From assembly GCF_001625305.1 (NCBI RefSeq), contig NW_017804165.1, positions 1,329,572-1,393,571 on the forward strand: a stretch of 64,000 nucleotides of DNA, given 5' to 3'. Source of the stretch: Branchiostoma belcheri. Lineage: Eukaryota; Chordata; Leptocardii; Amphioxiformes; Branchiostomatidae. The translations under genes were made by a program, and so were the position numbers. Position 1 is the stretch's first letter, and every line of letters begins with the position of its first letter. Positions 1 through 12,892 of the stretch are shown here, in pieces. The notes beneath the pieces were generated by a model, which was given only the letters and a program-made list of their open reading frames with translations, was not told the DNA's origin and made no database searches.

Positions 1-3000
1 CCACACTGTATCTAGATCCATAGCTGTAATCATCGTTTGCCCTTTATGCCTTGCCTCCATGACATTTCAAGCAAAATGTGCCCTCAACGAAATCTCCACT
101 ATACTCAGGGTCTTGAGTTGCTGGAAAAATATTAGAAACTGTCCAAATAAGCAGAATAATTTGCAGGATGAGTTAGCCCACCATAGAGTTACTCATATAT
201 AAGTATAAGTATAACCCAGGCTAACACCTCTGGCAAATTATAATTACATATTTGGACAATTTCTGGTGTATTTGTATATCAGGAGTCTGGTAGACACTAA
301 GCCGAGGACATCATACAAACCCGTACCTCGCACGATGTCCACAGGGTGTCCGAATAGTTGTGACAGGCCAAACATGAACATTGACAGGTCAATTGACTCC
401 GAGCAAATCTTGGAAGGAAAAGTCGTGACGTTTCTATCATTCCCCTACTTTCTTGATTACTGGTCACCTAGCCGGCCTTCTACTGATCATAAATGTGCCT
501 ATTCAAGGTTTCAGGGTTCACTGATTTATGGGGTACTCCTGCAATCCAGCAATCCCGATTGTGCACTCGTAGGGAGGCATAGGTCTGTGAGCCATGGTCA
601 ATAGGTCTTGTTGACTCGGTCCACTGGGCACTAATTGTTCTCTACAGTAGCCCACGTTTGACTGTGTGAGGGAGCACGTCCTTGACCGTCGGAAAGCATA
701 TCAGTTCACGTTCGCGTAAGTGAGGATAATATCCCGTGTACAGTTTCAGAGAGAAATCGCCAGTCATCATGCAGGCCTGGTTATTCTGCGCATGCCGCTC
801 TGTGCACGTGCTGAGTGAGGGGGGAATGTCCGGCATGTGCGATGTGCGTGATCCGTCTACTTGCACAGGTGCAGGGCGCTGTGACCGCCACGTGTGCTGA
901 TACCTGCCTAGACACTTGTCACGAGTAACCTCAATAGTTCGCTCGAACGTTCAGACACATTTTCAATCGAAGCCTTTTTTCTTTAGATCGAGAAGGGCGG
1001 GTCGGGTTTTATTTGACATGAAGCATTTTCCTTTACAGGATAGGAATCATAGTAACCTTTTCAATGTCGGCCACAATAATAACTAACACTGTCTCATCGG
1101 AATACGTATTTGAACCAAGCCTAAAACAGCTCAACAATGCCAATAAGTTGTATCAGACGTAGGCAATAGTTAGCAAGAACAAGGAACACTTGAAACCACC
1201 CCTAGTGTAGCACTGCCACTCCAGATAGGTAAGTAGTTCCCGTTGAAGTGGGGTATCTCGGGGTTATATTGAGTTCAGTCAAAAGTTCACCTATTGAAAA
1301 CTGCTTCCTGTGTAAATCTTCGGCAAAGTCTCTTTGTTGACACTGGAAGTATGGCTGTGGGCCCTTTTGTTCGAGTATTGATTTTTTTCTTGGCGCCTTA
1401 TCCCTATTGGCTGTGCCGGACAACGCCCCTAAAACACCCACAAAAGCTCATGACGTAACTGGTATAGGAGAGCAACGTGTTCTCAGGTATGGACTACGCT
1501 GCAGCATTAAACTGTTTGCTTCACTTCGCTTGAATGATATCTTTCTGAAGGGTCAACATTACCTTTAGGAGGAGGGCCTCTTGACAGGACAACGCCTAAT
1601 GCGACTGCCAAACCAACTACTGCTAGGAGCAGAACCTAGGAGAACCACGATGGAATTTCAATCAGTGTCAACATCAACTTAACTCTGTTTTTACGTATGA
1701 TAAAAAGTAACAAAGTATACACACACTTCATAAGTCCTATCCTGGCCTTTACCAAAGGTTCCATAAGACCGAATTATTAAGGATATCGCCCCAAATGCAT
1801 TCTTATTTCTTTTCTTTTTTCAGACGAGAAAAAAAACTACTAGTACCCTGAGTGACGCACCATTTACATTGAAAATATAATCCACACAATCCCTTGGAAT
1901 GGTCGGGAGTGGCGTTTTTAACTTCTTGGTGTGCTTATGTCATGCACTACTAACGTGTACACATGTGTTATTTAACAGACAAACGGCAATATACCACACA
2001 ATCGTCTCCCTGCTCTAAATTAGGTTGTTATGTACAATACGTCAGAGTGAACACAAACAAAGTGTCTCACCACTACGCCACCTGTGAGCAGGCGTTTCTT
2101 GGACGACACGCCGCCAAATTTGATACCACGGGGAGACTGAAATAAAACAAAAGAGAAATCAGTAAAATCTTTGATGATAGATATTTTCCGGTTTAATTAA
2201 TTCTTGTATCCGCTCTCCTTTTGATGGACACTTTATCAACGACCTCGACCTTCAGTGGACTCGACCTCAGGTACACACTGAATGCCACCCTACTACTGAG
2301 AAGTCATTCAACTTTAGAAGTAAAACTCGAGTACATATAAGTAAATAACAACCGAGGAATGCGGACACAGAACGTTGTATCCGTTATATCAAGAAAACAC
2401 GAACATTCTGCAATCGAGTAACAGAATACATTATGTTGACATGTACAGTCGTCTCTGATTCATTCTAACCCTGACCTTGACACGTAGGGTCAGCGTTGGT
2501 GACAGTAACCAGAGACTTGCACAGCTACAGATGTTCTCATTTTGTCAATGTAAAAACGGACGTGATACTTAACTTACATCCAGGTCGAAATCCTTGTCCC
2601 GGAACTCCAGCTGGTCAGTAGATCTATCCATTGTCTCGAACAAAACTGCTTATCCGAAGGTAGAAACTGCACCGTTAGACAACTGTTAGCGACTGTCAAC
2701 TAACGTTACCCTACGTGCACCACTTGGCTGTAGTATGTTGCTGCTGGTGAAAACCTGCCAGCGGCCGCTTAATAGCTTTCGTACGACGTATTGGTTTGCT
2801 GATAGTGTGCGGTCGTCGCGACCTGTTTTCTGCATATGTGCGTACACGTAATAGGCAACAAATTAACCACTCATGACAGACCCGCAAGAATTTGCCCAGG
2901 CCACATAGTTTGCACAGCGGCACTCGAGAAATCTGCCTTTTATGACACTCACGGTATGGGGCTCACTTTTCCAATTCGTTAGTTAGCTTGCGTCTACTCG

Positions 3001-5123
3001 TGCCGTTCGTAACGTTTCATCTACAAAGAAAGTGTTTGGCGTTTGTCAACAAAACCACAGAAAGAACTTTCATCTGGTGTATATACGGGCATGTATATAG
3101 GTAGAGGCTACTGGTCAACCAGCTACTGTAAAGAAAAACGTCAGGCTACCGCGAATATATGAATTACTGTGCTAAAAGGTTTACCTGTCAGAAGTTGCTG
3201 TCGTTATCGCTCGTGGACGGGTCCTTCTTTACTTGGTCCTACTTGTCTGGCCTACCAACGTGTTCTCTCGAACGTTCGTTCCCAACAAGCATGTCAAGGA
3301 AAGGGCAGGTCCACCATCATTTGGCCAAGCATTTGAGCCAGTGAGATATCTAGCCATGATTATACAACTTATAGAAAAACGATTTTAAAACCCAAAATGA
3401 GAACTGACGAGGCCATGCCCTGGCCTGCCATGACTGAACGATGTTTACGGAATTCCATTCGTTCCAAAACATCGGGAACCCCCCTTACTTCAAGTGAGTT
3501 CATCTTTGACGACAAACACGCCCCCAAGACTTGGCCCAATTCCGAGTCCTACGTCATGTGACGTGCAATCTCCCTGCCCAGATACAGCCATCGGAGCTCA
3601 CGTATCACGCAAAATTATGTCTAAAGCAAGGACATTATATAGAGAATGTATAATGTCCTTGGTCTAAGCTACAGAAATGAACTGGTGTATCACTACTACA
3701 TCATATGTTCGGATCATGGCTCGTTTCTAGGCTTAGCATACTAGTGAGCTCAAGAAGATTTGAGTCGACACAATGATCTTGAGTCGACCGTCCAACCTGA
3801 AGTTCTTTTGACATGTTGAGTATCCGTGATCATTAATGGTCCCCGTTTAGTTAGTACTGACTTTTTTTATTGCAGTCACTGCAGGCCGGCTCCACATGGT
3901 AACTGAATTTTACGGGCCAGTCTTCGTGCAATTGATGTTATTCAGTCATCAGTGCTTCAGGCTGCTGTGCCTTTCTAAGTCGGCAGTTGGCCAGTGCAAG
4001 CCAACCTGTCCAGAAGTCCCACTCTATTTTTTCTTTCAACACTTTACAGAGTTTTAAGTGTTAGAGGATATGATATATGTTTTTCCTGTTGTTTGAAATT
4101 CCTCAGGGGGGCCCTTAAAAAATTGTATTAAAGTTGTCGTGAGAGTCCGACATTCGTCCAGCGCACGATTCGAAGGCGTCGTATTCCACTGCGAATAGAC
4201 TGCTATGTTTACTGCCATCTGCCGGTCAGATGGCCGTAAGATTATGTCGACATTATCAACGAGTTAGAAATTCCTGCGGTTCGTCCTACAGCACAGGTAA
4301 CGTAAGGTTGACCCGTACAGTGTGTGTTGACGTATGCTTTATTTCATGTATACTGTAAACGGACGGAGTCACGGTTGAATGGTCGCAGATATGATACAAA
4401 ATGAGTAAAGAAAATGTGATGTGCCCCGCCCATTCACCCCTCCCCCTGAGGCTGTTTAGAACCGACATATATAGGTCCATCCTAACACTGCACCGAGTCT
4501 AGGGGGTGACAGGTATCGTTCTTTGAAGGTTGTGGTGGTTAATGACTGTGATGTCCTGTGATCCAGGCCCTATGTGCGATGTCAAAGGAAAGAATGTGCA
4601 TGAAACACAACTGTTGCAATCAGTGGGCTGTTCCAAAAAATAATTGTTGAGGGGGGGGGGCATGTTTTATACATAACCAAGTTTCAAATCCAGAAGTCAA
4701 ATTAACGTTACTACTTTGAATATCATACAATAATTAATGAACGTTTATATTTCAGTCCAAAGTATGTTGTAGTTCACGGGAAATTATGTAATAAAGTTAA
4801 AGTTGCAAACATAACAAAGACACTGTGACGTTAGAACATTAATTGATCATGTTAAATATGCACAAGTGGCCTATATATATAAGAATAGAATGTCCACTAC
4901 AATCTTTTTCATTTAACACATAAAAAAAACCTTCATAATCAACCAAGACAACAATCAATGATATCCATATTAAGTACACTAGTGCTTATACATATAGTTA
5001 TAGCTTATAATGTTATATGTCCATCACCCTATACTTTAAAGCACAATGCTGATGTCTCTTTACGCTGTTAATCATTGCCCATTGAACCTTGAAGGCTTGC
5101 CCGTTCTTGTCAGACCAGTCAAC
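1..5123. other. Intergenic, no recognisable gene
   Basis: Short open frames occur on both strands, but none shows a domain, a codon pattern or a splice-consistent partner that I recognise. The only structure I noted is a perfect 13-bp-arm hairpin at 3627-3661. A distal regulatory role for the downstream phosphatase gene cannot be judged from sequence alone. Confidence 0.6.
3627..3661. repeat. Perfect short hairpin
   Basis: The 13-nt arms caaggacattata (3627-3639) and tataatgtccttg (3649-3661) are exact reverse complements around a 9-nt loop. It may be the core of a decayed palindromic element; no target duplication is obvious. Confidence 0.6.
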
Positions 5124-6773
5124 ATGGCAGAACGACCCTCCAGTTTCAGTTGGGTGGTCCAAGGAAAGCTGTGCGCCCTGGCGTTCCCACATCGGGCAGA
5201 AAACATCAGGTTTGTAACATTACTGCCTGCACTGCAAGTCAACAGTCTGGTGTCAGTTTCCTTGGTAGACCGTAGACTCTAAAGAAGGGCATGTAATCAT
5301 GGACACAGAACTTATCTACATAGATATATTATATAGAATACAATAGATTAAACACCTTGTTCTATCTCAAGGAGCTTTTGACTTTTAACCTCCTTTTTCT
5401 AACTAAGTTGTATTCACTGTTAATGTACATGTAGGTTATTATTTTGTTACCGTAAGAAACAGGGGCGAGCAGATAAAAACCCACTGGTCCCGGGCCGGGG
5501 TTCGAACCCACAACCTCGAGCCCCAGTCAGACGCTCTAACCGCTCGGTCGAAAAGGTCTAGACCCATCGGCCGGGTCAGTTGGTAGCGCTTATAAACCCC
5601 CACTGTTACATTACTTGCAATCAGCTTTCAGACTTGGATTTTGTTATTTATAATGTTATAATAGCAAAGGGGCAACTGCAACATGAGCACTTATGAAATC
5701 ATGTCTGCACCCTCTGGCTCTGCAAAAGACCGTGGAAACGAGTGAATCTTTTTTTTTCTCCAGATGGCTGTACAAGGAAGGTGTTCGGCACCTGATCTCC
5801 CTCACCTACAGACTGCCACCTGTGGACAGCTGTCCCAAACTGAACAGCATCCACATGAAGATCGAGGACTTCACTCCCCCCACCATTGAACAGGTGGACC
5901 GCTTCATCCACATCGTGGAGAGCAACAGTAGGATTGGAGAGGTCAGTCATCATCTTTTATTCTTACTAGTATTCTTATATGAATGGTTTATTTCAACAAT
6001 GTCGCAAACATAGCAGCCAGAATGGCTGGATTGTGCTGTGACATGACAACAAATTCAGTAAAAGACATATTCACATGTAAAACACTATAAGAACAGTCTA
6101 TACAAAAAGTTGTTCTTGAATAGTCATTAGCAGTGTAAGGACCAGTAGGGTGTTTGCATGTGAGGTCACTGAGGTGCTGATGGTTGGTTGAATCTGGAGG
6201 AATCATATGTTTATAATGTGTTTGGATGTCATGCCATTACGTAACATAACTTCAAGTTTATCTGGCAACTTTGGCAACGAGTTAATCGTCTTACATGGCA
6301 GACAATATTTATACCATACCCAGTGAGTGCAAGCATGCTATCAATATCACTCAACCCTTACTAACTAGTCATAGTTAGGCCTGGTTACCGTTGTCAGACT
6401 CATATCTTGTGTTGCATCAATAAAAAGTGACAGATATTACATGACTAGTACAGTATATGTATGGCACGTCTTTTTTTATTCATATTGATGTACAATTTAC
6501 TTGACCTCGAATGAAATTGCTGATTTTCACATGGTTGGCATAATTAATGTCAAGTGTGTTATCTCTGCTCAGGCTGTTGCAGTTCATTGCCAATGGGGCA
6601 GGGGGCGCACTGGTACCATGATCGCATGCTACTTTGTCAAGACCAGGAAAATCTCAGGTCAGGAGGCCATTGAAGAGATCCGACGCATCCGTCCAGGCTC
6701 AATAGAAACCTATGACCAAGAGAAGATGGTAATTCAATATTACCAACAATTAAAGTCCAGAGGAGAGGTGTAG
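5124..6773 (+). CDS. DUSP23: DUSP23-like dual-specificity phosphatase
   Basis: Three coding exons: 5124-5209, 5764-5941, 6573-6773. Joins are GT-AG and phase-consistent, giving 154 residues; human DUSP23 (VHZ/LDP-3) is about 150. It is a small cysteine-dependent protein tyrosine/dual-specificity phosphatase made of the catalytic domain alone. The P-loop HCQWGRGRTGT places the nucleophile at Cys94 and the phosphate-binding Arg at 100; Asp64 in KIEDFTPP is the likely general acid. The N-terminal FSWVVQGKLCALAFP and the C-terminal IRPGSIETYDQEK are close to the vertebrate protein. No signal peptide or membrane segment is seen, so it is probably cytosolic or nuclear. The start was chosen because this ATG begins the family-typical N-terminus and exon 1 then splices in frame. 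The protein substrate is not evident from sequence. Confidence 0.95.
5460..5605 (-). repeat. tRNA-derived SINE-like fragment in DUSP23 intron 1
   Basis: Read on the minus strand, the segment contains an A-box-like gaccgagcggttagagcg followed by a B-box-like gggttcgaaccc, as in a Leu/Ser-type tRNA or pol III promoter. The flanks do not form a seven-base-pair acceptor stem, so it is not an intact tRNA gene. A second A-box-like stretch (gggtcagttggtagcgc, near 5573-5590) lies on the plus strand next to it. It is best read as one or two SINE heads or tRNA pseudogenes. Confidence 0.5.
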
Positions 6774-7920
6774 ATGTAGTCAACATGAGCTGATTTGTTT
6801 ATTGCCATCAGGCTATATCTTTTACAAGTTGAGAAATACTTTCAACTTCTGTGAAAAAGGGTAAATGAAAGAGTGGTATTTTTATCTTCACATGCTTAAT
6901 GTGCAACTTCTTACTAGTAGTTCCACAGGTCATCGTCATTCTTGCTGAATAAGAAATTCTGAAGTACTTAACCTTTAGCACCGGCATGCCATAGTTGCAA
7001 TATGGCGCCAAATGTCTGATCAAGGAAGAGGCAAGGGTGAAAGGTTGAGAAATTAAGATCAAAACTGTTACAGAACCAAACAGGTGCCAAGAAAACAAAT
7101 ATAATCTTGTTACTAGCATTGTACAATGCTTGAATGTGTGGAACTCAATACAGAGCCAAATTTGTGCTTCTCTGTTCAGCTAGCAGAGACTTAATTGTTT
7201 CTGCACAGCCATGTTCTTTTAGCTGTAGCATACAGAAATGGACTGAGGGTAATTAATAATAATTAATGTATTCTATCGATCATCAGAGTTTTACATGTAG
7301 GTAAAGGATTGTTCTCATGGGTAATATTGTGTATGATTTATGTGGTAAGTGAAGTGTGATAATTATTTTCCATAGTTGATATTTATGACTACCTCAGCAT
7401 GTTAGAAATGTTTTCAGTACATGACCAATGTTGTTGTTGTTTTGTCATGCTCCATCGAGTTGAAGCATGATATATATCAATGCTTTTTGAAGTAGCTTAT
7501 ACTTTTTTTATAGTGCAATGCAGCTTTGCTACAGCTTATGTAGTTCACAGCTTGTAACCTTGAGCTGTCAAAGTGTATCTATCTTGTGTTTGAGGGTAGT
7601 CTTCTGAGGGGTTCCGTCCAGGAAGTTTCACACTTGGCATGTCAGATACAGTTTGACTAAATCCAATTTGAGTTTATGTTTGGTCAGTGCACTACACATT
7701 ATACATATACATTATATATATATACATATATGCAAAGATCTTTTTATCGCTATTAAGAGTGGTGTTTCTACATGCAGCATTTTTGTAGGTTATTTGATGT
7801 ATTCGTTCACAGAGTAAAGATTGATTTTATGCACGGTGAGTGGTGCTCTGGATAACTTACTTTTACATTTTTGTATTTTTGCAATTTACGTGCTATGTAA
7901 TCACATTTATAAAAATACGT

Positions 7921-7926
7921 AATAAA
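7921..7926 (+). other. Candidate DUSP23 polyadenylation signal
   Basis: An AATAAA hexamer lies 1.15 kb after the DUSP23 stop codon, in AT-rich sequence with no intervening recognisable gene. It would give a long 3'UTR (6774 to about 7940). Earlier variant signals are possible. Confidence 0.45.
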
Positions 7927-7929
7927 GTA

Positions 7930-8690
7930 TCAAATGTGAAGGCATGAGCTGAAGTCCTTCACCAGGAAACTAAGTGCATTTTGGACTCTTTGAGGGTCCC
8001 AAAGTATCAAAATTACAGTACATGCATTACAATAAACAGCTTTGACCGGTGGGCAAAGACTTTTCGGTAGTGGAGAGTTGGCGTCATGACGAATAGATAC
8101 TGTCTTTTGCCACCCCATAGGATCTGCTTGGAGATTAGAAGTTCCTCACCATGAAACTAAATGCATTTCTTACTCTTTGAGGTCCCAGAAGTATTAGAAT
8201 TACAGTATTACAATTCAATGAAAGAAGATGAAGATAGATTTGACCTGTGAGCAAAGGCATTTCAGGAGTGGATAGTTGGGATCTTAATTGTGATCTGTAA
8301 GACGTTAGTAGCGGAAGGTATGAGCAGAATTAGAAGTTCTTTACTATGAAACTAAGTGCATTTTCTACTCTTTGAGGGTCCCAGAGCATTAAAATTACAG
8401 TATTGAAAGAAGACGAGTGTAGTTTTTACCGGTGAGCAAAGACTTTTCAGGACTGGAGAGTTGGGATCTTAATTGTGATCTGTAAGACGTTAGTAGCAGA
8501 AGAAATGAGCAGAATTAGAAGTTCTTTACCATGAAACTAAGTGCATTTTCTACTCTTTGAGGGTCCCATAGTATTAAAATTACAGTATTGAAAGAAGACA
8601 AATGTAGTTTTTACTGGTGAGCAAAGACTTTTCAGGCCGTGGAGAGTCGGGACCTTAATTGTGATCTGTAAGACGTTAGTAGCGGCAGCG
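7930..8690. repeat. Tandem repeat, about 190-bp unit, four copies
   Basis: The landmark gaagt(c/t)ctt(c/t)accatgaaacta followed by a shared actctttgagg-gtccc stretch recurs near 7951, 8139, 8333 and 8519, giving periods of about 188, 194 and 186 bp. Other shared blocks are gagcaaagacttttcagg and gatctgtaagacgttagtagc. Copies 3 and 4 are the most alike, suggesting recent duplication. The array starts immediately after the DUSP23 poly(A) signal. Confidence 0.85.
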
Positions 8691-9446
8691 GGGTGCGAAC
8701 ATGACCGACCCGGGCCCTGAGGCTGGAGTCGCGCTGGGTCGTCTGGTCACGGTCCCGCAATTAATCCTGGTCCTATAATCACCGACTTGGCTCACCTTTT
8801 AACAACCTGCAAGGTCCCTGCACCGGTCAACATTAACCTCCGGGGGTAACAGAGGGGTCTGGTCCAGGATGACTTACCGTTGGATTGTACATTGCTTATA
8901 TCATTTAAATTTTAATCCATTATAGTACCTCTATGTACTAAGTATAGCAGACTGTATCTTTGTGATCACCGGACGATATATTTATTTATGGCACTAGAAT
9001 ACTGTATGATGATTTTGTATGATACACAACTCCTACCGACAAACCTAGGTAATGCACATGTGTTGAAATTCGCCATTGCCTGGTAAGGCAGGCAAAGTGG
9101 CTATCAGAGAACGTAGGAGATCATGCATGAGCGGTAACATATTCGAGGGCCATAAAATAGGAGATGATCTTCGAACATGCCCGAAGGTCAAACAAAAGAT
9201 TCGTTCACATGCAAGTCACAAAATTAAAATCGGACTGCTAGATCCAGTGCACTGGTGCATGAAAGTTACTAACCCAGTGCTGTGGTGTACATGTAGTAAA
9301 ACAGAACTTTGCGACGATCTGGGCAATGAGGTGGTATGGAGTATGGTATGAGCTACAAACCTATGCCGACGGCAAGCCCATCCAACAGCTTGTCCCTATC
9401 AAACATTCGGATTTAGGGCGGTTTAGTAGATACGTTTTCCCAATGG

Positions 9447-9611
9447 TGATGACGTCAAACGGGTGTCATCTGCCACCCTACAGGTCGAAGGTGTGTAAGA
9501 AGACCAGTAGTGTCCCATCTTAAGCCCCAGTAAGAACTTGTGGTCGCGAGATTAAGTAGAAAGTTCCCCTTCGACCTGCAGGTAAGCCGATGGCATCCGT
9601 GTGACGTGACC
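9447..9611. repeat. Imperfect inverted-repeat element (MITE-like)
   Basis: The left arm 9447-9491 and the right arm 9568-9611 are imperfect reverse complements. Shared landmarks on the two arms are gacgtca/tgacgtg at the outer ends and acaggtcgaagg/ccttcgacctgc at the inner ends. The two arms translate to similar peptides on opposite strands, which is what a palindromic non-autonomous element would give. I could not define a target duplication. Confidence 0.55.
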
Positions 9612-10489
9612 GATCGCGATAGAAGCTGAACCTCGCCTTTACCGTTGCTTCTACCGAGTCGTGGAAGCGCAGCCATCTGGGAAATGGTCAACCTCTGGTA
9701 TTACTTGCATATGCAAAGAATTCAGATACTGTATCCCCAAACTTGAAAGTGCACATGCAGTAGAGCAGATACAGGCGTTACGTACACTTGGCTGGACTTT
9801 TCCTATTTCGTAAGACTGAAAATCGTCAGGCTGAAAATCGAAACCCCCATAAACTTGATACACAATCACAAAACAGCATATAGCAAGCAAAGAAAAAGTT
9901 CAGCCACTAAGGCTGCTTTCGAGGCTAGCCCGACCTTTGAATGATAACGTTTTATCCGTCATATCTGTGAAAGTCTTGACTGTCAATTATTTCTCAGCAG
10001 AATAAATCTAAACGTGATGGAATTAAATTGTCACCTTCCTACGATCTGTGCTCTTCAATAGCCAGTTGACCGAGATTACCCGTTTACTATATGTTCTGTG
10101 TTTGTGTCCCGTCTTTGTTCTTTCTTCCGCTTCGAATCAGCCGAAACCATGAACGAGTGTCGCGCGAACCATCTACATTTTGTATACCACCCTATCCCAT
10201 GTCTGTCATTACATCGCAATGATGTTCTATCGGTAAACCCTTGATCCTCAGGACTAACTGGTTTTCTTGTTCCGGATAAAACAATCCCAGCGGACACGTA
10301 AGACTTCGGAACGCTCACACAACAAATTCGGACTTCTCATATCTAAGTGGGACAGAGATAGCGCGTCCGTGTCCCCATGGAACGGACCGGGGTTTCTGAG
10401 CCGATAGGAGCCCATAGTGGTTTGGGAGATCTAGAGGCGTTGCCTGACGTCGCTTTTCTATCATAAAGAACGAAATGGCAAATGGAGCT

Positions 10490-10590
10490 TCTCTGGCCGG
10501 CTACCTTCTCTTGCCAATTAATACCCTTTTTAGGCCGATTTCTACGATTTATTCAGCTCACAAAAGAAGACTGGTGGAGACTAGGTTAGT
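10490..10590 (+). repeat. Dispersed repeat, copy 1
   Basis: The order of blocks cttgccaatta, ccgatttctacgat and gactggtggagactagg matches the copy near 14340-14450 (ctggccaattt, ccgaattctacgat, cctggtggaggctacg). Related but weaker matches occur near 22790-22870 and 59220-59280. The family identity is unknown to me. Confidence 0.4.
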
Positions 10591-11854
10591 GCACAGTTTG
10601 TACATACAAACATTTCAGAGTTGCGATAAATATTCTATTCCTATGTGATACAGTTCGATGTCATTAAGCTTGACTTTAGGTACTCTCCACGTCTCCGCCC
10701 AGGCATAACATTCCGTGTTGGTTTCTCGGACACAGTCCCCGCAGTGCCAACTTCCTCGGCCAAACCCGGTGGGTTTTTCGGCTGGCTGAAATGCCTTTAT
10801 CATCCTCCTGAGCACTAATAACCACGTAGCTGTTCTGTCCGTCTGTCCGCAGTCTGTCCATTCCATCTTACCCCATTGTTTCCTCTAGCGTCCTGCCAAT
10901 GTCGCCTCGCTAAGAGTAAGATTTCCGACATCATGACCCGTACGAAATTCTGTGATGAGGAATGGTTCTGTATAGGGATGGTGTGGTATTGCTGTACGTC
11001 TGCCAAATTGCCTCTGGGCTCAAATGCCTTGTAAGACATTGTGCTGTTGTGGGTGGCAATGGCAGTCCGACCGCAGCATTCACACGAACAAATGTCCACA
11101 TCATTGCCAATTGGAAGCAATGCTCAGAAATTGGAGAGTACGAAGAACAGGTACCGCTCTCTCAGTGGGACGCCCAATCAGATGTTGGGAGGAGGAGGGT
11201 GTCGATCGGAACTTCTTCTGATTGCCGACTTCTCTGGCGGCCCAAGGGACACGGCTGTCATACAGAAAACGTTAGTATTTTCCACCTCACCATCTGCTTG
11301 GATATTGGATGCTCGAGGATGGATGTCGTCAGGAGCCAAATTTGTCCCGAGGAAGGTAAACTGTCAGGCAAGTGAAGCCCTGGGATTACTGCGGGAACTT
11401 GTCCATTTAGACTGTGGATTAGTCTCGGCTGAAGCGGAGCCGTCCACAGATGGATACGTTACGGGGTATGATGCAGGTGTCTCCGAGGGGACCAGGGTCG
11501 CCTCCCTAGTCATTCCGCCCAAGCAAAACATCCTTCCATACTTGGAAGGAAGACAGACGATCCTGTTATTAGATGGATATTAGATTTAGTAACCACTTTG
11601 GAGTATGGGTTTTTCCTTTAAACAAGTGGAAAGTCAAATAACCACCACTAAGCGTAGACGTCTCAGTCCTTACCTACTTTAAATAGCGGTTGCTATTGAA
11701 ATAGAATCAAATATATTCAAATATAAAAATAAATTCAAACATCAGAATTGAATTCTAGGAGAATTTATATTAGGAACTAGAAATAGAACAGATTGGGCCG
11801 CATGTGATTGGTTCAACACATAGGAAGAATATATTTTTGTACGCTAGCACTTCG

Positions 11855-11900
11855 GTGCGTCGGTGGTCGAGAACAACAGTACGTCGGTGGTCGAGAACAA
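11855..11900 (+). repeat. Two-copy 24-bp direct repeat
   Basis: The 21-nt stretch starting gtgcgtcggtggtcgagaac at 11855 recurs at 11879 with one mismatch in the third position. No larger array is present. Confidence 0.7.
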
Positions 11901-12853
11901 AAATGTGGACCGGAAAGCTGTGTGGTGTAAACAGCGCCCATAGATAACTGTTTCACTCATCATTGCGTCTTGAGATACATGGATTTTGTAGGGAAAATAA
12001 ACAGAGAGAATGTTCAAAGTTTTCGCTAAATTCTGGCACATCTCCCGCGGGATGGCTTGTGGTTAGCGACGACAAGTGTGAGGAGACATCTCCGGGCTGT
12101 GGTGTTGGAAACATGGAGACCGAGCAGCTGCAGCTGGATCAATAATCTTTGGCAGAACTTACTCAACATAGATGTGTTTTCTTTAAACTGTGACATTACA
12201 TTTCTCTCCTCGTAAAAATGTGATAAAATGCTTGGACCCTATTCTGTCAAATGGTATTATTAGTATTTGTTTGTTAGTTAAGGTCTCACGCGCACACGTA
12301 TTTTTTTCAACATTTTTGTGTCGATTTTATCTCAAGTTGACGCGCCCAGCTAAAATGGAGCGCAACAAATCATATCCCAGAGTTCCGCAGCCCCCGGACT
12401 GACGAACCGACATACTGGCTCCCAGCCAGCTCTGTGAATGTGCTACTGCTGGAACACCACGTCACATCCGCTCTTCCGAGAAAACATTCAGGAGACATAC
12501 GTCCATAACCTTATCTATTTACCCACCTGTTTGTTATGTCGGTTAGATTCTTCCTTCCTTTAGATATGCAATTAATGTTACCATTTTTGTGTTTCAAATT
12601 ACGAACGGCGGAATAAATTGGTAGCACTGAAGTGAAGAAAAAAGCAACGTAAAGTTATAATTATCAAAAAAAAAGAATCTTCACGTGGAAGTTTGCGGTT
12701 TTCAGGGCACGACTGAAAGAAGAAGACATCCTGTACGGTTCTTCGCATAATCACTTACTGGCGGTGACAGTGTTGTGCAAGCCTAGATTGTCTAACTTGT
12801 CCTGATTTTCCGACACGAGACGGGTTACAAAATGTTACGATCTTCCCTCACAA

Positions 12854-12892
12854 CATAAACAGTTTAAACAGTTTAAACAGTCTAAACAGTTT
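12854..12892 (+). repeat. Short tandem repeat, 10-bp period
   Basis: The unit acagtttaaa recurs three to four times with one substitution (tctaaac). No function is inferred. Confidence 0.75.

Noticed and set aside
5495-5560. Intact tRNA gene on the minus strand
   Set aside because: A- and B-box wording is present, but the acceptor stem does not pair and the anticodon arm is not convincing.
11041-11583. 180-residue open frame, plus strand
   Set aside because: No recognisable domain, low-complexity drift in composition, overlapping frames of similar length on both strands, and no fitting splice partners. It looks like chance openness in GC-rich sequence.
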